NCBI GenBank assembly: GCA_029212425.1
Contig: JARGNC010000070.1
Coordinates: 1,187 to 11,801 of the forward strand
Direction of reading: 5' to 3'
Length of the DNA: 10,615 bases
Source of the DNA: Phycisphaerales bacterium
GTDB taxonomy: Bacteria; Planctomycetota; Phycisphaerae; Phycisphaerales; UBA1924
Below are positions 1 through 6,883 of the stretch, piece after piece. Position numbers and translations under genes: made by a program. Numbering within the stretch: the stretch's first letter is position 1; every line of letters starts with the position of its first letter. The notes beneath the pieces are model-generated. The model had not been told where the DNA came from and did not search any database. It saw only the letters and a program-made list of their open reading frames with translations.

Positions 1-37
1 TCGGCCACGGAAGGTCAGGAGTCTTCGTAGATTGTCT

Positions 38-57
38 GACTGATCAGATCATCAGTC
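38..57. other. Perfect 7-bp hairpin downstream of the exoprotein gene
   Basis: GACTGAT (38-44), a 6-base loop and ATCAGTC (51-57) form a perfect inverted repeat beginning a few bases after the exoprotein stop codon. There is no T-run after it in the minus-strand direction, so it is not a classic intrinsic terminator; it could be a 3'-end stabilising stem. The remaining bases 1-37 show nothing I can identify. Confidence 0.3.
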
Positions 58-59
58 GA

Positions 60-2666
60 TCAGTTCTTTGCCCATTGCGAACGGAACTGGTCTGGGTCCA
101 TCGAATCGGGACGGACCAGATTCAGCAAGTTGTTCTGAGCACGCTGAATCTCGAGCGGGGTCAGTTCCAGCAGAGCGATCCGGTCAAGCACCAAGCCGAT
201 CTTCGACATCAGCATATCAACCTGATCCTCGTCACCAGTCGCGAGACCCTGAGCGATCGAATCGAACCCAGGACGAGTCCCAGTCGCTGCATCACGCTCA
301 CCGAACAATCCGATGTACGCATCGACCATCCGCGAAACGCTGCGAGGGGAAACACGCTCAATAATGAGCGATTCGGTCCGAGCGAAGTCGTAATGCTCCA
401 CGCCATTGATTGCACCCTCCAGATTCACTTCGTCCGAAGGATCTACTGGAGAGAGCCCAAGCTCAGTCAACACTTGACGCTGCGCGAGGTATGGGTCGTC
501 ATCGCGAAGCACAAGCACATCTTCATCCGCAAATGCGGTCGCGAGATTCGCGGGTGTTGTAGGAGGACCAAAGGTCACAAAGTCTCCGAGCGTCAAGTCG
601 TATGCGTACGCGAGTCCCGTGGTCCCCGATTCGGTTCCCATGAAGTTTGCGAGCGAGACTCCACCTGGGAATGTCTCAACTGTCAATCCGAGTGGCATCC
701 CCGTCCCGCCATTGTTCGCAAGAACAACTGAGCTCGCGCCGAGCATCGCACCAGCGGTGTCGGTATTGAGCATCCCATCAAGACGAATGGTTCCCGATGC
801 GATCAGTTCTGCCGCTTGTTCGTCGTATCCGCCGCCGGACCGATCCGCTTCGTTGGCAACACCATCGATGTATCCGCCGAGGTGTCCGAGCAGGGTAATC
901 TCGCCTCCAAGTCGTCCTTGGGAAAGAACTGTGAGATCTCCGATCGCATTGACATCGCTGAGTTCAACCGTCGTGAATCCATGCCCCTTCGCTGCGAACT
1001 GGATCGACCCCATCGAGGTGATCTTCTGTCCGCGTCCAGCGTAGACCCCTTCGCGAGCCGCGACGAAGAACTGGCTGGTCAGATCGATCGCACCCGCGTC
1101 CATCAGGTCCAAACCTTCAGCGGCTGCATTCGAGAACAAGAACGCAGATGAAACCATCGCTGCACCAGCGGCATCATCACCAAATCGGATGGTGCGGAAC
1201 GCGCCCTGGTTGGGCATGAAGTGCAACGGCGGAGCAATCCCGATGCTCCCCTGGAACTTGAACGGCGTGCGGGCTTCGCCCACCCCATTCCAAACATCTC
1301 CGTCATACATAAACGCGACATCCGAGACACCGTCGATATGCGAGTAGATGTTGCCACCAAACAACGCGGTGCCCAATCCTGTATGGAAAGTCACGCTTGG
1401 ACCCATGATCTCGGTGTACCCCATCAGGGTCATGCCGTTGAGCGTGGAGACATTGTCCATGTAGCTTGTGAGGTTGACATCAACATCGAGGAATCCGAGC
1501 CGTTGATCGCTCGTGGCGCTGTCGCCAACGCTGCCACCAAAGAAGGCACGCCCGTTGTTCGCTGAAATGCTCAGCGTGTTGTATTCGCCAGCTTCCGAGT
1601 ACAGATCACCGACGATATTTGTGTTGCTGAATGTTCCGGTATTGGTCAGCGAAACACTGTCTGTCAGCCGAACATCACCGTGCAGGAAGATCCCCGCGTT
1701 TGTGGAGTTCAGATCCGCACCAAGATCGATCACCCCGCTGGGTCCAGCGGTCAGCGTGATCGTTCCAGCAGTGATCGGCGCCCCACGCGCTTCGAGCGTA
1801 TCAGCGACGATGACATTGTCACCCCGGACAGTCAAGAATCCATCGTTGCCCGCGCCGTTCGCGTTGATGGAACCTGCGAGTGCGACATCGCCGCCCTCTG
1901 CTTTGATGAAGACATGATCCGCGGTAATCGTTCCGGTGTTCCATGCTGCGATCGAGTACACATCACCAGCCGCGAGTGGGATGCCCGCTGCTTCTGCGAA
2001 AGTTTGATCGAATGCGCTTTCAGTTTCTTGGAGTGGCACTTCGATCTCAACGAATCGGCTCCCAAGGTGAGTCCCGATCAGGACCTGCTCGCCAGCCGCC
2101 ATGATGACGGTGCCTTCTGGCGCGGAGATGGTGCCCATGTTTGCGACTTGCCCCCCAAGCAACGCGATAACATCGCCGCCAAGATGACCGCGGTTGACGA
2201 CCGCGCCTTGCATATCGGTAAAGCGGTAAGTCTCTGAGATGAAGTTCGCGTTGGAGATGTGCCCCGCAGCTGCGTACAAGCTTCCCGCATTAACGACCGC
2301 GTTTTCACCAAAGACGATACCGGATGGATTGACAAGGAACACTTGTCCGTTTGCCAACAGTGCGCCATTGATTTCCGATGGGGTGGCGCCATCGATGCGG
2401 TTGAGCACACGCGAAGTCGCATCAGGCATGATGAACTGCACCGTCTCACCGAAATCGATGTTGAACGCGAGCCAATCGATGATGGTCATGTCACTGGTGG
2501 TAATGGTCAGCAGATTCCCATTGGAATCAAAGATCGCGGTGCCTGCAGCGATTGTCGCGTCATCCTCGCTGGGATTCGCGTGCGCCAGACCGGTCGAAAG
2601 ACCTGCCATCGCGATAAGTGCGAAGCCCAAGCGGGTTCGCTTTGTGTTCATATCTTCAGTTTTCAT
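60..2666 (-). CDS. TpsA-type exoprotein with filamentous haemagglutinin N-terminal (TPS) domain
   Basis: Predicted secreted partner of a two-partner (type Vb) secretion system, exported by Sec and then across the outer membrane by the TpsB encoded just upstream. Residues 1-30 form a signal peptide (positive start, hydrophobic core near 13-26, cleavage likely after AHA30). Residues about 32-205 are the TPS domain: NRIDG (89-93), SEINGAL, and NPSGIVFG (113-120), matching the family NPNGI motif. Residues about 205-720 are Gly/Asn/Thr/Ser-rich short beta repeats, as expected for a beta-helix. Residues about 724-868 change to charged, Leu-rich, probably helical sequence ending QWAKN. I see no cysteine and no PEP-CTERM tail. 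The first ATG is chosen because GGAGG (2675-2679) lies 8 bases before it; a second ATG at 2651 has no such site. At 868 residues it is small for an adhesin. Ligand or activity (adhesin, cytolysin or other) cannot be told from sequence. Confidence 0.9.
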   Translation of the reverse strand: MKTEDMNTKRTRLGFALIAMAGLSTGLAHANPSEDDATIAAGTAIFDSNGNLLTITTSDMTIIDWLAFNIDFGETVQFIMPDATSRVLNRIDGATPSEINGALLANGQVFLVNPSGIVFGENAVVNAGSLYAAAGHISNANFISETYRFTDMQGAVVNRGHLGGDVIALLGGQVANMGTISAPEGTVIMAAGEQVLIGTHLGSRFVEIEVPLQETESAFDQTFAEAAGIPLAAGDVYSIAAWNTGTITADHVFIKAEGGDVALAGSINANGAGNDGFLTVRGDNVIVADTLEARGAPITAGTITLTAGPSGVIDLGADLNSTNAGIFLHGDVRLTDSVSLTNTGTFSNTNIVGDLYSEAGEYNTLSISANNGRAFFGGSVGDSATSDQRLGFLDVDVNLTSYMDNVSTLNGMTLMGYTEIMGPSVTFHTGLGTALFGGNIYSHIDGVSDVAFMYDGDVWNGVGEARTPFKFQGSIGIAPPLHFMPNQGAFRTIRFGDDAAGAAMVSSAFLFSNAAAEGLDLMDAGAIDLTSQFFVAAREGVYAGRGQKITSMGSIQFAAKGHGFTTVELSDVNAIGDLTVLSQGRLGGEITLLGHLGGYIDGVANEADRSGGGYDEQAAELIASGTIRLDGMLNTDTAGAMLGASSVVLANNGGTGMPLGLTVETFPGGVSLANFMGTESGTTGLAYAYDLTLGDFVTFGPPTTPANLATAFADEDVLVLRDDDPYLAQRQVLTELGLSPVDPSDEVNLEGAINGVEHYDFARTESLIIERVSPRSVSRMVDAYIGLFGERDAATGTRPGFDSIAQGLATGDEDQVDMLMSKIGLVLDRIALLELTPLEIQRAQNNLLNLVRPDSMDPDQFRSQWAKN

Positions 2667-2674
2667 TTTCCTAT

Positions 2675-2679
2675 CCTCC
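2675..2679 (-). promoter_or_regulatory. Strong Shine-Dalgarno of the tpsA exoprotein gene
   Basis: A perfect GGAGG on the minus strand sits in the 26-base gap between the two secretion genes, 8 bases before the ATG at 2666. It supports the first of two in-frame ATG codons and independent re-initiation on a shared transcript. Confidence 0.7.
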
Positions 2680-2692
2680 AGTTCTTCAGTTG

Positions 2693-4666
2693 TCAGAAGA
2701 CAACAGTTGCTTTGAAGTGCAACCTGGAGTCTCCTACATCGCTTACTGTCGAGGCCCCACTCCCGATCTTGGTCATAGCCATTCCATAGTTCAGACGGAG
2801 GGTGAGGTTCCGCTTTAACTGTGCCTCGACTCCAACACCCACGCCAACCAATGTCTCGGCATTTTCAAAGAAGAAGGCGTCCTGTACCGACACCCGTCCT
2901 ATATCTACGAAGCCGGAGAGGATTAGATCCCAATCTGCGCCCCCATATGGTCGAGATCGTGCATTTCTGAAGGTAGAACCGAACAAAGTTGTTGTTTCAG
3001 TCGTGACCGGTGTCGCCTTTCCGAGGTGATATCGGTACTCGACAGAGCCGATAATCGCGTTGTCACCCACCGCGACCGATTCTTTATACCCTCGCACACT
3101 CGATGCGCCGCCTGCGACCATTTGATAGTTCGGAGCTAAGCGAGAACCCAGACTGCTCTGTCCACGAACACTGAAGACCAGTTCATGCGCAAGCGTCATG
3201 TCGTCTACACCACGCTCACCACTGAATCCCTTGGGATCGAAGATCGGTTCAAGGAAGAACGAGTGCATGATCTGTCCCTTGACCGTCGTGAACTCGTTTT
3301 CAACATTCGGACGACCAAGCGTCCCGATCGCCAGTTCGCTCGTTCCCGCGGCACTCGCGAGGTTCGTCTCGAATCGCACTTCAGCAAACGCGGTATGCAA
3401 AGGGGTGCTCTTCTGGTAACGGAGCCCCCCAAACGGCAGCAAAAAATCCTCTTCGCCGCTGATCAACAAGACTCGATTGTCCACCGAAATATGCTCGTAC
3501 CGAATCCCCCCAAACACATCCAAGAACCTCGGTCCCTCGCTCCAAATATTGGTCGAAATCTCAGCTCCGAACTCGTAGCCCTCACCCTCGAAGCTCGCGA
3601 ACCCAAGACCAACATCCGACGCGGTGTACTGGTTCCAACGACCATGCACGCGAGCACGGAAGTCCGGCCCAAGATCAAACGCGTACGAACCAAGCACCGC
3701 GTGCGATTCGTCAAACCCAGCGGTGATGTAATCCAACTGCAGGATATCGTCTTGCCCAGTCAACTGTCGATGGATAAACCCGAACCGTTCTTGCCATTCA
3801 TCGGTGCTCTTGGTGCCTGTATTGGACACGCTCGCGTACGCTGACCATTGCTTGGGTTCTGAGATGAGATAATCCAACACCACCTCACCTTGCTGCGTCG
3901 ATGGAGCGATCGACACATCCACGCGCCGTCCCGGATGCCGATTGAGTTCGTATACCTCGTCGTCCACGCTCTCCTTGGTGAGCAGATCCCCCGCTTTGAT
4001 CGTCATGCGATCTCGCTGACGCTCGTGCGCCGGATGATTGACATTGGGATCGTCGTGCTCTCCTGGTTGCTCTGCGATCCGGTCGCCTCGCGCGACGGTA
4101 CGCACATCTCCCACAGTTGCAGGCCAGATCAGGATCGTCAAAGGATGATCGCCTGGACCACGCAGGTCTTCTTGTGTTGTCCGGAACGCGATCTCGTCTG
4201 GAGAAGGCGTGACCAGATGTCCGAGGAATCCATACCGCGATTCCATCTCGTCACGCACGGTTTGGATGATGACCGCCAGTGCACTGCCGTAGAGCGTCTC
4301 TGGTCCACCCAAACCAATCTCACCGATCGCGACCTGTACGACCCCATCCGCATTCTCAGCGTTCTGTGCGCCGATGTATCCGCCCTCGATCGGGATCAGA
4401 GACACCGTTCGTTCGAGCAATGGTTTCAAATCTGGAAGACTCGGATGATCCGATTGATACCCAAGACGGATCCCAGTCACGCGATATCCGACGCCGTCTT
4501 GCTGCGTCGCAGCCCTTGTTGATTCGGGCTGAACGACCGACTTGTTATCGGACGAGAGGAGTGCTGAAGCTGCAAAAGTGCTCGAAGCGATGGAAAGCGC
4601 AACAAGGGCCGCAAGCTTCGGCGAAGTAGACTTAAAGTATTCTGGTTTCGAGACTTGCGGGGGCAT
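2693..4666 (-). CDS. TpsB / ShlB-FhaC family outer-membrane transporter of two-partner secretion
   Basis: Omp85-superfamily translocator that recognises the TPS domain of its partner in the periplasm and threads it through the outer membrane. Residues 1-34 are a signal peptide (hydrophobic LAALVALSIASSTFAASA). Residues about 60-175 and 176-275 resemble two POTRA domains; the second contains LNRHPGRRVDVSIAPS (241-256), close to the family LNRLPGR signature. From about 275 to 657 the sequence alternates polar and hydrophobic residues as a beta-barrel. VRGY (524-527) is the conserved loop-6 motif of FhaC, GFVDIGRVS follows near 585-593, and the chain ends on an aromatic residue (ATVVF), as outer-membrane barrels do. 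At 657 residues it is slightly longer than FhaC (about 550), mainly in the POTRA region. The ATG at 4666 is preferred over an in-frame TTG at 4678. It is first in an operon with the exoprotein gene 26 bases downstream. Confidence 0.93.
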   Translation of the reverse strand: MPPQVSKPEYFKSTSPKLAALVALSIASSTFAASALLSSDNKSVVQPESTRAATQQDGVGYRVTGIRLGYQSDHPSLPDLKPLLERTVSLIPIEGGYIGAQNAENADGVVQVAIGEIGLGGPETLYGSALAVIIQTVRDEMESRYGFLGHLVTPSPDEIAFRTTQEDLRGPGDHPLTILIWPATVGDVRTVARGDRIAEQPGEHDDPNVNHPAHERQRDRMTIKAGDLLTKESVDDEVYELNRHPGRRVDVSIAPSTQQGEVVLDYLISEPKQWSAYASVSNTGTKSTDEWQERFGFIHRQLTGQDDILQLDYITAGFDESHAVLGSYAFDLGPDFRARVHGRWNQYTASDVGLGFASFEGEGYEFGAEISTNIWSEGPRFLDVFGGIRYEHISVDNRVLLISGEEDFLLPFGGLRYQKSTPLHTAFAEVRFETNLASAAGTSELAIGTLGRPNVENEFTTVKGQIMHSFFLEPIFDPKGFSGERGVDDMTLAHELVFSVRGQSSLGSRLAPNYQMVAGGASSVRGYKESVAVGDNAIIGSVEYRYHLGKATPVTTETTTLFGSTFRNARSRPYGGADWDLILSGFVDIGRVSVQDAFFFENAETLVGVGVGVEAQLKRNLTLRLNYGMAMTKIGSGASTVSDVGDSRLHFKATVVF

Positions 4667-4672
4667 GGTGCA

Positions 4673-4676
4673 CTCC
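4673..4676 (-). promoter_or_regulatory. Shine-Dalgarno deciding the tpsB start
   Basis: GGAG read on the minus strand lies 6 bases before the ATG at 4666-4664. The longer alternative start, TTG at 4678-4676, overlaps this site, so it cannot use it; the ATG is therefore the better start. This is seen directly in the sequence. Confidence 0.65.
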
Positions 4677-4788
4677 AAACATAAACTTCACCACTGTCCC
4701 TAACGAGAAAATAACCCGAAAGGCCCATAAAATCCTCGATTTACTCGGATTTCTGTGGTATTCGTTTCTTTATCGACAGATTTATCGC

Positions 4789-4836
4789 GCAAAGTTGATC
4801 ACTCTTGGTGTGATCTGGAATCTCGCACAACTTTGC
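4789..4836. promoter_or_regulatory. Nested inverted repeats in the divergent promoter region
   Basis: An outer perfect 9-bp dyad, GCAAAGTTG (4789-4797) with CAACTTTGC (4828-4836), encloses an inner perfect 6-bp dyad, GATCAC (4797-4802), 7-base spacer, GTGATC (4810-4815). It lies between the divergent secretion operon (start 4666) and the small exported-protein gene (start 4862), 26 bases from the latter. It may be an operator or a structured leader. TTGATC at 4795-4800 with GAATCT 17 bases later is only a weak promoter match for the plus-strand gene. I see no convincing -35/-10 pair for the secretion operon. Confidence 0.4.
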
Positions 4837-4861
4837 ACAGAATCGGCTCGATGGGGACATC

Positions 4862-5173
4862 ATGCGCAAGACGACCACACACATCCGCCGTGCGGCCATT
4901 ATGACCGCTTCATTGACCGCTCTCGCATTCCAAGGCGCTTGCGGCGCACAACGAACCTCCGAACTCACCACCGCTGAGCAAATGCTCATCCTTGAAGAGA
5001 TCGGGATCGAATCCACCCTCGTCGGATACGAAGAAACACTGCTCCCAGTATCGGGACCATCACTCATTGCAGGCGATTGGCTCGCATTCCAATGCGCTCA
5101 CGCAGGCGGATACTTCGATCGCTACGAATGGTCTCCGACCTACGCGAATGTCGTGTCAAGCGACTTTGAATAA
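4862..5173 (+). CDS. Small exported protein of unknown function, 103 residues
   Basis: I do not recognise the family. The N-terminus has a positively charged stretch (RKTTTHIRR, residues 2-10), a hydrophobic core (about 11-24) and small residues around GACGA (25-29), so it is probably exported. Cys27 might be a lipidation site, but the residue three before it is Gln rather than the usual Leu or Val, so a lipoprotein call is weak. A second cysteine, Cys78, could pair with Cys27 if the signal peptide is not removed there. The mature part (about 74 residues) is acidic and ends in an aromatic-rich stretch with GYFDRYEW near 82-89. The ATG has GGGGA 4-5 bases upstream. It diverges from the secretion operon and converges on the EF-hand gene with 23 bases between their stops, so it is probably its own transcript. 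It could be a periplasmic or surface accessory of the secretion system, but only position suggests that. Confidence 0.6.
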   Translation: MRKTTTHIRRAAIMTASLTALAFQGACGAQRTSELTTAEQMLILEEIGIESTLVGYEETLLPVSGPSLIAGDWLAFQCAHAGGYFDRYEWSPTYANVVSSDFE

Positions 5174-5196
5174 ACAGCAGTCGAGTCCAAACACAA

Positions 5197-6168
5197 CTAC
5201 TCGTTCGCTGCTGCGGCGCGTTCGCTCATGTCTCTGAACATGACCACATCATCCATGTTGTAGATCCCATCGCGATTCACATCGCCGTAGGGTTCTTTCT
5301 TGCCGTACGCGTCAGTGAAGCGTTCACGATCGCTCGTCCCGATCTCACGATCACCATTGGTGTCGTAGCGGCGCAGGAACTGGTCGAGTTCGCGTCGTTG
5401 TTGCATCGTGGTCATCGCATCGACGCGTTCGTCTGCGTTCAGGTTTCCGTCCCCATCCTCGTCGAACTGGATCGCGAACTCATCCATCTGTGATCGGCGA
5501 TCCTGGACCTGCTGGTCTTGCATTGCGACGGTTTCTTCGAGTGACATGACACCATCGCCGTCCGTGTCGTACTGGCTCACAATCTCCGCCATGCGTTCTG
5601 CGTCGCGTGCATCGAGGTCCGCGTTCATCGCTGCGGTTTCTTCTTCGCTGAGCTCACCATCCCCATCAGCATCGAAGCGTTCTTTCATACGCTCCCCTCT
5701 ACGGGAGTCGAGCATGAACTCTCTGCGTGCTGCGAACTGTTCTTCGATGCTGACGATCCCATCGCCGTTGGCGTCAAAGCGTTCGGTCATGCGCGCACGC
5801 ATCGCAGCGACCATCGCATCGCGTTCTGCTTGATCGAGAATCCCGTCCCCGTCAGCGTCGAACTGCATAAGCCGTTCTTCCATCTGCTCGAATCCACCGC
5901 GTCGTCCGCCGCGTCTTTCGCCATCTCCTCGGCCGTTGCCTCGTGCAGGTTGCAAATCGCGAGGCTGCGTCTCGATCGCTTCGGTTTCGGGGCGTTCGAT
6001 CGGATCAATGTCGTAGGCACTTTTGAACTCGGAATCAGCTGCTTGAACCCCACTCGCGCTCGCGAGTTGGACCCCATCACCATCGCTCCCGGCACCCAGA
6101 ATGAGCACGCCTGCGACTCCCAGCAATCCGATCCCGACAATTCCACCCACAAGCATCTTTGTGTCCAT
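5197..6168 (-). CDS. Membrane-anchored protein with seven EF-hand/dockerin-like calcium loops
   Basis: Residues 2-27 form one hydrophobic membrane segment after a very short N-terminus, so the rest (about 295 residues) probably lies outside the cytoplasm. A linker (30-95) includes an Arg/Gly-rich stretch (77-92). Seven 12-residue loops follow: 104-115, 132-143, 166-177, 201-212 and 236-247 are canonical DxDGDG or DxNGDG loops ending in Glu; 269-280 has Arg instead of Gly at position 6 and ends in Asp; 296-307 (DVNRDGIYNMDD) is dockerin-like. Loops 2-6 are spaced 33-35 residues apart with Met/Arg/Glu-rich helices between. Expected role: calcium-dependent structural or binding protein; the partner is unknown. 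The ATG at 6168 is chosen because AGGAG (6177-6181) lies 8 bases upstream; an in-frame GTG at 6207 would put 13 polar residues before the membrane segment and lacks a site. The gene ends convergent to the small exported-protein gene. Confidence 0.88.
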   Translation of the reverse strand: MDTKMLVGGIVGIGLLGVAGVLILGAGSDGDGVQLASASGVQAADSEFKSAYDIDPIERPETEAIETQPRDLQPARGNGRGDGERRGGRRGGFEQMEERLMQFDADGDGILDQAERDAMVAAMRARMTERFDANGDGIVSIEEQFAARREFMLDSRRGERMKERFDADGDGELSEEETAAMNADLDARDAERMAEIVSQYDTDGDGVMSLEETVAMQDQQVQDRRSQMDEFAIQFDEDGDGNLNADERVDAMTTMQQRRELDQFLRRYDTNGDREIGTSDRERFTDAYGKKEPYGDVNRDGIYNMDDVVMFRDMSERAAAANE

Positions 6169-6227
6169 TGAACGATCTCCTGTATAGATTCCACGAGAAT
6201 AACGCACTCATCGGTTGGATATGACGG

Positions 6228-6265
6228 AAAAAAAGAAATGCCGCCCCAAATACTTGGAACGGCAT
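6228..6265 (-). terminator. Intrinsic terminator of the tRNA transcript
   Basis: On the minus strand, 9 bases after the tRNA 3' end, a 12-bp stem (ATGCCGTTCCAA pairing with TTGGGGCGGCAT, with two G-U pairs) and a 4-base GTAT loop span 6265-6238. A T-run, TTCTTTTTTT, follows at 6237-6228. This is a textbook rho-independent terminator. It also insulates the EF-hand gene, whose start is about 60 bases further on, from tRNA read-through. Confidence 0.9.
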
Positions 6266-6273
6266 CATTGAAA

Positions 6274-6347
6274 TGGCGAGAGAGAGACTTGAACTCTCGA
6301 CCTTGGGGTTATGAATCCCACGCTCTAGCCAGCTGAGCTACCTCGCC
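6274..6347 (-). tRNA. tRNA with CAU anticodon, probably elongator tRNA-Met
   Basis: A full cloverleaf reads on the minus strand in 74 bases. Acceptor GGCGAGG pairs with TCTCGCC (one G-U), with discriminator A73. The D stem is GCTC/GAGC, the anticodon loop TTCATAA carries CAT, the T stem is GAGAG/CTCTC and the T loop is TTCAAGT. CCA is not encoded; the next bases are TTT. Elongator Met is preferred over initiator because base pair 1-72 is G-C rather than mismatched and 11-24 is C-G. tRNA-Ile2 (lysidine-modified CAU) cannot be excluded from sequence alone. The anticodon stem TGGGA/CCCCA has an A31-C39 mismatch beside the loop, which is unusual. Confidence 0.93.
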
Positions 6348-6361
6348 AGGTCGGTTTGAAA

Positions 6362-6383
6362 GATCAATCCATTCGGATTGGTC
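6362..6383. other. Inverted repeat in the tRNA leader
   Basis: GATCAATCC (6362-6370), loop ATTC, GGATTGGTC (6375-6383) forms a stem that is perfect over its inner 6 bp. It lies between the candidate -10 and the tRNA 5' end, after the end of tatA. No T-run follows in the tatA direction. It may be a tRNA leader stem or a weak 3' stem for the tatA message. Confidence 0.3.
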
Positions 6384-6386
6384 GGA

Positions 6387-6415
6387 ATGATAACCCGCTC
6401 ATAGGCGATTGGAAA
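6387..6415 (-). promoter_or_regulatory. Candidate sigma70-type promoter of the tRNA
   Basis: On the minus strand TTTCCA (6415-6410, 4 of 6 to the -35 consensus), a 17-base spacer and TATCAT (6392-6387, 5 of 6 to the -10 consensus) lie upstream of the tRNA, with about 39 bases between the -10 and the tRNA 5' end. Spacing and strand are right, but planctomycete promoter consensus is poorly known to me, so this is a candidate only. Confidence 0.45.
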
Positions 6416-6449
6416 GCCGTAGAACAAGCAAATCGGTCCCTGATTGCTC

Positions 6450-6785
6450 TCAGGACTTCTTTTCGTCTGTATCGGACTCGCTCGAATGCGCCACCGGTTG
6501 TGCCGTCGTGTGGGCTGAGCTTGCCATATCCGGATTGTTCGGTGCTTTGGCGGCATCAAACTTCGGGGACTGTGCGGATTGATTCGACTGCACATTCATC
6601 TCGTCTCCGACCTCTTTGAGGCCCTTTTTAAACGAGACAATGCCCTCTCCGAGACTGCGGCCGACTTCTGGAAGGCGACGACCGAACAGCAGCAGCATGA
6701 TGATGCCGATGATGAGCATCTCCGGCCAGCCGAGATTCGGGAGAAATGCGAGTGTGTTCCCAAGTGTGTTCATAGTGGCATTCAA
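6450..6785 (-). CDS. tatA: Sec-independent (Tat) translocase subunit TatA
   Basis: Forms the oligomeric channel component of the twin-arginine pathway, which moves folded proteins across the inner membrane with TatC. After a short N-terminal extension the family core begins: GWPEM (19-23) with the conserved polar Glu22 before the membrane helix (about 23-34), the F34-G35 hinge, then the amphipathic helix RRLPEVGRSLGEGIVSFKKG (36-55). The remainder (about 60-111) is a low-complexity Ser/Ala/Gln/Pro tail typical of TatA. TatA and TatB are hard to separate, but the FG hinge and short length favour TatA. The start is a TTG, preferred because GGAGG (6795-6799) is 9 bases upstream; the in-frame ATG at 6773 would be 21 bases from it. 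It lies 98 bases after folD on the same strand and may be co-transcribed. No tatC is visible in the window. Confidence 0.92.
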   Translation of the reverse strand: MNATMNTLGNTLAFLPNLGWPEMLIIGIIMLLLFGRRLPEVGRSLGEGIVSFKKGLKEVGDEMNVQSNQSAQSPKFDAAKAPNNPDMASSAHTTAQPVAHSSESDTDEKKS

Positions 6786-6794
6786 TGGGTCAGC

Positions 6795-6799
6795 CCTCC
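6795..6799 (-). promoter_or_regulatory. Shine-Dalgarno deciding a TTG start for tatA
   Basis: A perfect GGAGG on the minus strand is 9 bases before the TTG at 6785-6783 and 21 bases before the next in-frame ATG at 6773. The spacing favours TTG initiation. The intervening ATG at 6781-6779 is out of frame and meets a stop after three codons. Confidence 0.55.
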
Positions 6800-6801
6800 A
6801 A

Positions 6802-6814
6802 GAGTCAATGACTC
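6802..6814. promoter_or_regulatory. 13-base palindrome just upstream of the tatA ribosome site
   Basis: GAGTCAATGACTC is a perfect inverted repeat of two 6-base arms around one central base. It starts two bases upstream of the tatA Shine-Dalgarno, in the 98-base gap after folD. It could be a protein-binding operator; it is too short to act as a terminator. No function can be assigned from sequence. Confidence 0.3.
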
Positions 6815-6883
6815 AGGAAATTTCATATCTTCCATCAATCGAAATCGACACGACCGGTTCTACCGCTCCAGAACCCAGAAGGT

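Noticed and set aside
1680..2237. Long plus-strand open frames opposite the exoprotein gene (also near 75-731 and 619-1044)
   Set aside because: They are antisense to a well-supported secreted protein, show no family motifs or ribosome sites, and are expected by chance in this base composition.
3185..3844. Plus-strand open frame of about 219 codons opposite tpsB
   Set aside because: It is the shadow of the barrel-coding sequence; Arg/Lys-rich with no recognisable domain.
4667..4678. TTG start at 4678 for the TpsB transporter
   Set aside because: The TTG overlaps the only Shine-Dalgarno-like sequence, which is correctly spaced for the ATG at 4666.
4711..4730. CCCGAAAGGCCC element upstream of the secretion operon as a terminator
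   Set aside because: The possible stem is only 2-3 bp around GAAA and no T-run follows in a useful direction.
5175..5213. Imperfect hairpin between the convergent small exported-protein and EF-hand genes as a bidirectional terminator
   Set aside because: CAGCAG/CTGCTG and CGAGT/ACTCG can pair, but there is a 12-base loop, an asymmetric internal loop and no T-run on either strand.
6169..6207. GTG start at 6207 for the EF-hand protein
   Set aside because: It adds 13 residues ahead of the membrane segment and has no ribosome site; the ATG at 6168 has AGGAG 8 bases upstream.
6850..6883. Inverted repeat GGTTC/GAACC after folD as a terminator
   Set aside because: Only a 5-bp stem with a 10-base loop and no T-run.
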